From: Pisolithus tinctorius
Taxonomy: Eukaryota; Basidiomycota; Agaricomycetes; Boletales; Pisolithaceae
NCBI GenBank assembly: GCA_024663395.1
Contig: JANFAH010000074.1
Span: forward strand, 1 to 64,000
Direction of reading: 5' to 3'
DNA length: 64,000 bases
Each line of letters opens with the position of its first letter. Positions within the stretch are counted from its first letter, which is position 1. This document shows, one piece after another, positions 59,906 to 64,000 of this stretch. The notes beneath the pieces were generated by a model. It ran no database searches, had not been told where the DNA came from, and was given only the letters and a program-made list of their open reading frames with translations. The position numbers were made by a program, and so were the translations under genes.

Positions 59906-61021
59906 TCAGAACCTCCTTTCATGGGGGTTCAAGCTACTCATTCGCCTGGCATTTCTCCAATCAGTGTCACCTGAGGCTGAGTCGACAGTGGTCTCTGACA
60001 AGCAGTCTTGTGGGATCATGCCCCGTTCCCCTCTTCCATTTTCACACGAGGCCCAGCCATCATCGAATCGAGTAACCACGCGGACCAGTTCGCCGGTTGT
60101 AATAGCAAGTTCATCCGGAAGAGTAGGGACGAAGGTACACTTAATCATTGCAACTGGGAGTCCCGGCTGGGTGCCAGTAGAGTGCACCGGTGCGTTCGGA
60201 CTACCTCCTGACACCGCAGCTGCCCGAGCGGCTGCTAGAGCCGTAGCCTTGCGGGTAGTGTCAGGAGTCGTAACAAGTATGGGATTATTATAAGAAGCTG
60301 GTGGTGGTAGAGGGAACGGATGAATCGATGGCGAACTACCTATTGTCGACTGGAAGATTGAAGGATCCGAACGAGTGGCGTAGACAGTCCGATCACCCGG
60401 CCCCAGGGTGCCACTGCCGAAGGGTTTTTCCCCGAGTTCGGGGACACCATGGTGAAGTTTGGATGGATCGTCTCTGTTTCCATAACCATAAAGGCCAGAC
60501 AATGAAGCCCTCCTACGCTCTCGGCGACGAAGGTAGGTTTTCCGCACGCAAAATGCAAGGAGTGCGACACCCACAACGATACCCGCCACAACAATGCCGA
60601 TGGTCGCACCAGCAGATAAGCCCCCAGCGGGTGGGCTGGCTGACTGTTGGGAAGGACCTGACGTGGGGGGTGGTGGCGGCGGTGGAGAAGAGATGAGTGG
60701 TGTGGTCGCGACCTGCGAGCCCGTAGAATGCGATGTAGCGGTCGTCAAGATTATCCCAGCAGCGGAAAGAGGTATGGTGGATGTCGTCAGATTGGAAACA
60801 GATGAGCTCGAGCTTGGCGTGGACGTGGCCTGAGAGGAGGTGCTTGTGGCCTGTTTTGCAGAAGTTGCGGAAGTTGGGCTGGAGGTTGTAGTCGAAGTCT
60901 CTGAGGTCGACGTTGTTTGTGCGTTTTTGCCACCGGAGTTAGCAAGTACGAGATTGGTTGGTCCTGACCAGCCTTGAACGTGACCCAGACGCTTGGCATG
61001 GCGAACGCGCTCGTTATGCAT
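59906..61021 (-). CDS. Fus1-like single-pass membrane protein with C-terminal SH3 domain
   Basis: This is an uninterrupted 371-residue frame. The ATG at 61021 is directly preceded by an in-frame TAA, which supports the start unless an upstream exon exists. Residues about 35-130 are a Ser/Thr-rich, mucin-like ectodomain (TSTSSQATSTPSSSSSVSNL) ending in a Pro run. One transmembrane helix follows (GGLSAGATIGIVVAGIVVGV then ALLAFCVRK) and a basic stop-transfer (RRRERRRASL). The C-terminal SH3 domain reads AMIKCTFVPTLPDELAITTG, VRVVTRFDDGWASCENGRGE and RGMIPQDCL, with the usual ALYDY loosely replaced by CTFVP. The layout matches yeast Fus1, a cell-fusion protein, and related fungal SH3 receptors. 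Role in mating or polarity is inferred. Confidence 0.8.
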   Translation of the reverse strand: MHNERVRHAKRLGHVQGWSGPTNLVLANSGGKNAQTTSTSETSTTTSSPTSATSAKQATSTSSQATSTPSSSSSVSNLTTSTIPLSAAGIILTTATSHSTGSQVATTPLISSPPPPPPPTSGPSQQSASPPAGGLSAGATIGIVVAGIVVGVALLAFCVRKTYLRRRERRRASLSGLYGYGNRDDPSKLHHGVPELGEKPFGSGTLGPGDRTVYATRSDPSIFQSTIGSSPSIHPFPLPPPASYNNPILVTTPDTTRKATALAAARAAAVSGGSPNAPVHSTGTQPGLPVAMIKCTFVPTLPDELAITTGELVRVVTRFDDGWASCENGRGERGMIPQDCLSETTVDSASGDTDWRNARRMSSLNPHERRF

Positions 61022-61361
61022 TTATGTGGCAAGGTATAAAGGGTAAAGAGTATCGCCAGGACGCTGAGAGAGGGAACGGGTGCCCGAATGGAAGCAGATA
61101 TATACTGGTGGACAATGAGTGTGTCAGTGAAGGAGCGTGTTGAGCAACGCTGCGAACGGCAATTAAGTCGGTTCACGACGCCGTCGACGGGGAGGAGCGG
61201 ATAATTACAAGGGCGTGGGTGACGAGAGTGCGAAACAATGGAACGCTGGCTGTGGCCGCTAACTCCAGCCAATCAGAAGCCTCATACTTGGTACTTACAT
61301 GATACATTGGCACATCCATGCGAAACAAAAGTAGAGTATGTTACAGAACGTTGACAATAAA
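61022..61361. promoter_or_regulatory. promoter of the SH3 membrane protein, TATA-like element at 61099-61104
   Basis: About 340 bases lie upstream of the SH3-protein start and downstream of PRP45. Minus-strand tatata at 61099-61104 is about 78 bp from the ATG. The open frame spanning this region on the minus strand does not join the gene in phase. Confidence 0.35.
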
Positions 61362-63307
61362 CTACGTATCTCCAGATTTCTCGAGCTGCAGTCTTTTCCT
61401 CGAGCCTGCAACGTCAGTGTCCAGACCCCGCTTCCGTCCACCTTTGGCTTCGTCAAGGAACTTGTCAAGGCCAAAGACATCACCAGTGTCTTTGTCCTTT
61501 TCGAACTGCACGGGCCCCTCTCTCACCTCCTGCTCATTCGCACCCTCGAATCCCACCGGCGGTCTGCCCAGACCAAAGCGGTCATTATCGAGAGCTTTCC
61601 CTATACCTTCTTCTGTCCCACCACCAAACGACTCGTCGTTGCCGCCTTCCGGCCCAATATTTCCCCTTGCCTTGTAGATTGCAGCAGCAGCGGTTGACCC
61701 ATGGAACAACGGCCGGTCATATAGAGCATAGCCATCGTCGTCACCAAATGAATTACTAAGGCTCTCCCGGTTGAAGAGCCTCGAGTCCAACATGCTTTCC
61801 TTCGACATCGTCGGCTTCGCCAGCCCAAGAGCGATCTTCTCAGATATGTCGCGATTCTGTTGTCGCGCGAGCATCTTCGCGCGCTGTTCCGCACCCATAT
61901 TTGACATGCGCATCTCTCGTTCTCGCTCGCGGCGCTTGTCGGCGCGCAGGGTATCCCGAAGCTTAGCCGCTTCCTCATCCTCCTCATCTTCATCTTCAGT
62001 CCCAGACTCGCTGCCATAACCACCCAAAGCGGTAGTAACGGCAGCGCGAGACTCCGTCGTTGGTCGTGAAGGAGCTGCTTGTGATACCCCGCTGCGTTCT
62101 TCTCGAGCACGCTGTGCCAGCAGCCTCAAATTCTCCTCCTTTGCTTCCTTTTCTTTCTGCGCCAGTTTTTGTTGCATCAGCGCGCGCTGACGGACCTCCT
62201 CGCGAGCGTGTCTGTCTGCAATGTAGAGCGCCTCCGAAAACTTGGCGAAGTTATCGTTGATGTGCACCTATGGTACCATTACAGCCAATGTCAGAATCGT
62301 GAAAACTGAAAAACTCACGTCCTGAAGGCCGCGACCATCTGCCGCGAGACGTTTATCCAGAGGAATGGTGTAACCCTTATTGTTCTTCCAGTTCGATATG
62401 CAAGGAGGAATCATCCACTCTTTTTGCTCTGCGGCGGTAGCTTTTCTGGGAGGACTTCTCAGGACGGGAGGCGGAGGGCTTGGTGGACCTCGAGGTATCT
62501 TCTTGTGCTTGAACCGTGGAGGCTCTAATGGGTCTTCCGCCACTTCTGTCATCTTTATAATTCGTTGCTTCAACCCGTCCCCGTTACCCTGTTGACCGGG
62601 AGTATACCGGACATACGACGTCTTCCCATTGCTATCTGGTACGTTCTTAGGCTGGGCGACTTTGATTTTGCCAGTCACCAGCTTCTCTAATGCCTGTCTC
62701 GTCTTTTCCGTGGTAGCCTGGACCTCCTCCTCTGACGGCCGGTCCAGGTTGCGCTGGTCCTCGTCGAGGTCTTTTCTATGTGCTAGAGGGACAAGGTCTT
62801 TGAATTGGGATTGCACAATTTTGCCTTGGCGTTGGCCCTGGTGGGCAATAGCATCATAGCGGACGTTACCCTCAGAGTCAACCTGGAGAGCGAGAGTGTT
62901 CCCGGCTTGGGTCTAAGATAACACCAAATTGGATTAGCAGGGGCGCCAACGGGTGAGAGATGGACACACCTACCTTCTTCTTTCCAAGGTTCAGTGGATA
63001 CTGAGCAACATGACATTCGGGGTAGGCGCCACCATCACCTAGTCATGGTAAACAATCAAGATACTATGAAAATGCAGCAGGAAACTCACCAAAGTCTTCT
63101 TGTGAAGCAGGCTTCCATCCCTTTCGTTTTCCATAGGGCGGTATTGGTGTTCTCGTGACAACAGCTTGGGACGGAATGAACTGTTGCAACTCCTCCTCGT
63201 CCGTGATGGTAGACGTATGAATGGGTTGCGGAAGCGCGCTGTAAGGTTTGTCAGTGCTACAGCATAAAACGAACGTAGAAACGAGCGTACGCAGCGAGAG
63301 TAGCCAT
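61362..63307 (-). CDS. PRP45: Prp45/SNW1 (SKIP) splicing factor
   Basis: This SNW-domain protein of the activated spliceosome (NTC-related) also has transcription links. The start MATLAA (63307) splices after only 17 bases to ALPQPIHTSTITDEEELQQF. Next come TRTPIPPYGKRKGWKPASQE, GAYPECHVAQYPLNLGKK and SEGNVRYDAIAHQGQRQGKI. The SNW signature is IPPCISNWKNNKGYTIPLDK followed by RLAADGRGLQ, then IADRHAREEVRQRALMQQKL with a charged coiled coil (AQKEKEAKEENLRLLAQRAR). The C-terminus has RDISEKIALGLAKPTMSKES, LYDRPLFHGSTAAAAIYKAR and a Lys/Arg tail ending at 61362. Four or five introns are needed. The call is secure. Confidence 0.95.
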
Positions 63308-63442
63308 GTCGAGTATTAGCTGGCTGTGAGATGGGACAAGGCCAAGGACTGTTGTGCAGTGTTTACGCAATCGGTGGCTGTGCTAAAAGTTGTGTTCCGA
63401 ATCCCGAGACCGGCAACCTCGAGCAACGCTGCGTGAGTGTGA

Positions 63443-64000
63443 ATGGACAAGCCAAAATCTGGCATCCGCGCTGCACTCGAGTACACGGGCATCCCTCAAA
63501 GCTGGCTGTCTGCTCGTCCACGTCTTCCATCACGTAACTGGCTCATCTTTATCACCCTCACTTCGTCAGTTCTCTCCTACTATACCTATGATCGGCACCA
63601 GGCTCGCAAGATTCGTGCGTCGTACATCGACCGCGTCAAACATTTCTCAGAGGAACCGATGAAAAGCTCGGAATTGCCTAGAAAGGTGACAGTTTACGGT
63701 GCGAAGTGGCCCGGCGACGAGGATCACCAGAGAGCCACTCGGTTTTTCAAGAAGTATGTCAAGGTAGGTACTTACGTCGGTTTTAGCTACACGTCGGTAC
63801 TTAGCTGTGCCCTCATAGCCAATATTGGTAGCGGCTGCTATCGACTATGACATCGTTGCAACGCGTCAATTGGGCGACCTTACACGGCATGTTGCTTCGT
63901 CGGTGGTCAACCAACGTCGCAATGCCCTAGGAATTGATCGGCCCCCTGCATCTCCTATAAATCTCCCCAACAAACTTAGCGAAGAACAGCAGCGTACACG
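63443..64000 (+). CDS. TIM54: Tim54, TIM22 translocase subunit (3' end outside window)
   Basis: Tim54 is a subunit of the mitochondrial inner-membrane TIM22 complex that inserts carrier proteins. The N-terminus is MDKPKSGIRAALEYTGIPQS, followed by one transmembrane helix (NWLIFITLTSSVLSYYTYDR) and the family block KIRASYIDRVKHFSEEP. It continues with RKVTVYGAKWPGDEDHQRAT and FFKKYVKV. After an intron near 63763-63828, AAAIDYDIVATRQLGDLTRH and VASSVVNQRRN follow. The frame runs off the right edge. It is divergent from PRP45, with 135 bp between starts. The call is secure; a short upstream leader exon cannot be excluded. Confidence 0.93.

Overview
This window is nuclear DNA of a filamentous basidiomycete, most likely an agaricomycete. 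Genes are packed on both strands, and most are split by introns of about 45-65 nt with GT...AG ends. Protein families such as the CENP-C-type Mif2, ERMES Mdm12, PCL-type cyclin, Pam17 and a C-terminal-RING membrane ligase are typical fungal forms. I find no bacterial operons, CRISPR arrays, rRNA or convincing tRNA genes. About 29 protein-coding genes can be supported. The two at the ends, UPF1 on the left and TIM54 on the right, run off the window.

Layout: 1-8 kb holds the UPF1 C-terminus (NMD helicase), MIF2 (kinetochore), an Mrp51-type mitochondrial ribosomal protein and a Golgi nucleotide-sugar transporter. 8.5-17 kb holds a tiny three-exon HYPK-like gene divergent from MDM12, then ELP3 divergent from the 2-thiouridylase SLM3/MTU1, the D-aminoacyl-tRNA deacylase and PGS1. 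17-25 kb holds a multipass RING ligase, a gene-free stretch with a perfect 15-bp inverted repeat, a PCL-type cyclin and an AT-hook protein. 25-34.8 kb holds the NatB catalytic subunit, IML1 (GATOR1/SEACIT), a small basic protein, an AT-rich odd block, a four-helix membrane protein and a glutaredoxin-like protein. 35-42.3 kb holds a very large gene that joins a CCCH zinc finger, a long disordered region, ankyrin repeats and a ClpB-type AAA+ module, followed by a single-pass membrane protein and PAM17. 42.4-51 kb holds a SNF2-family ATPase, a gene-poor spacer and FAN1 nuclease. 51-64 kb holds a P4-ATPase flippase, septin CDC10, AHA1, a Fus1-like SH3 membrane protein, PRP45 and TIM54.

Two functional themes stand out. 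Six genes act in mitochondria: Mrp51, MDM12, SLM3, PGS1, PAM17 and TIM54. Three consecutive genes serve tRNA function: ELP3 and SLM3, both acting on wobble uridine, and the deacylase. Most of the rest are conserved single-copy housekeeping genes. The most unusual item is the CCCH-ankyrin-AAA+ fusion, where five consecutive introns are phase-compatible across what would otherwise look like two genes. Splice sites and starts were read by eye from frame and consensus, with no transcript data.
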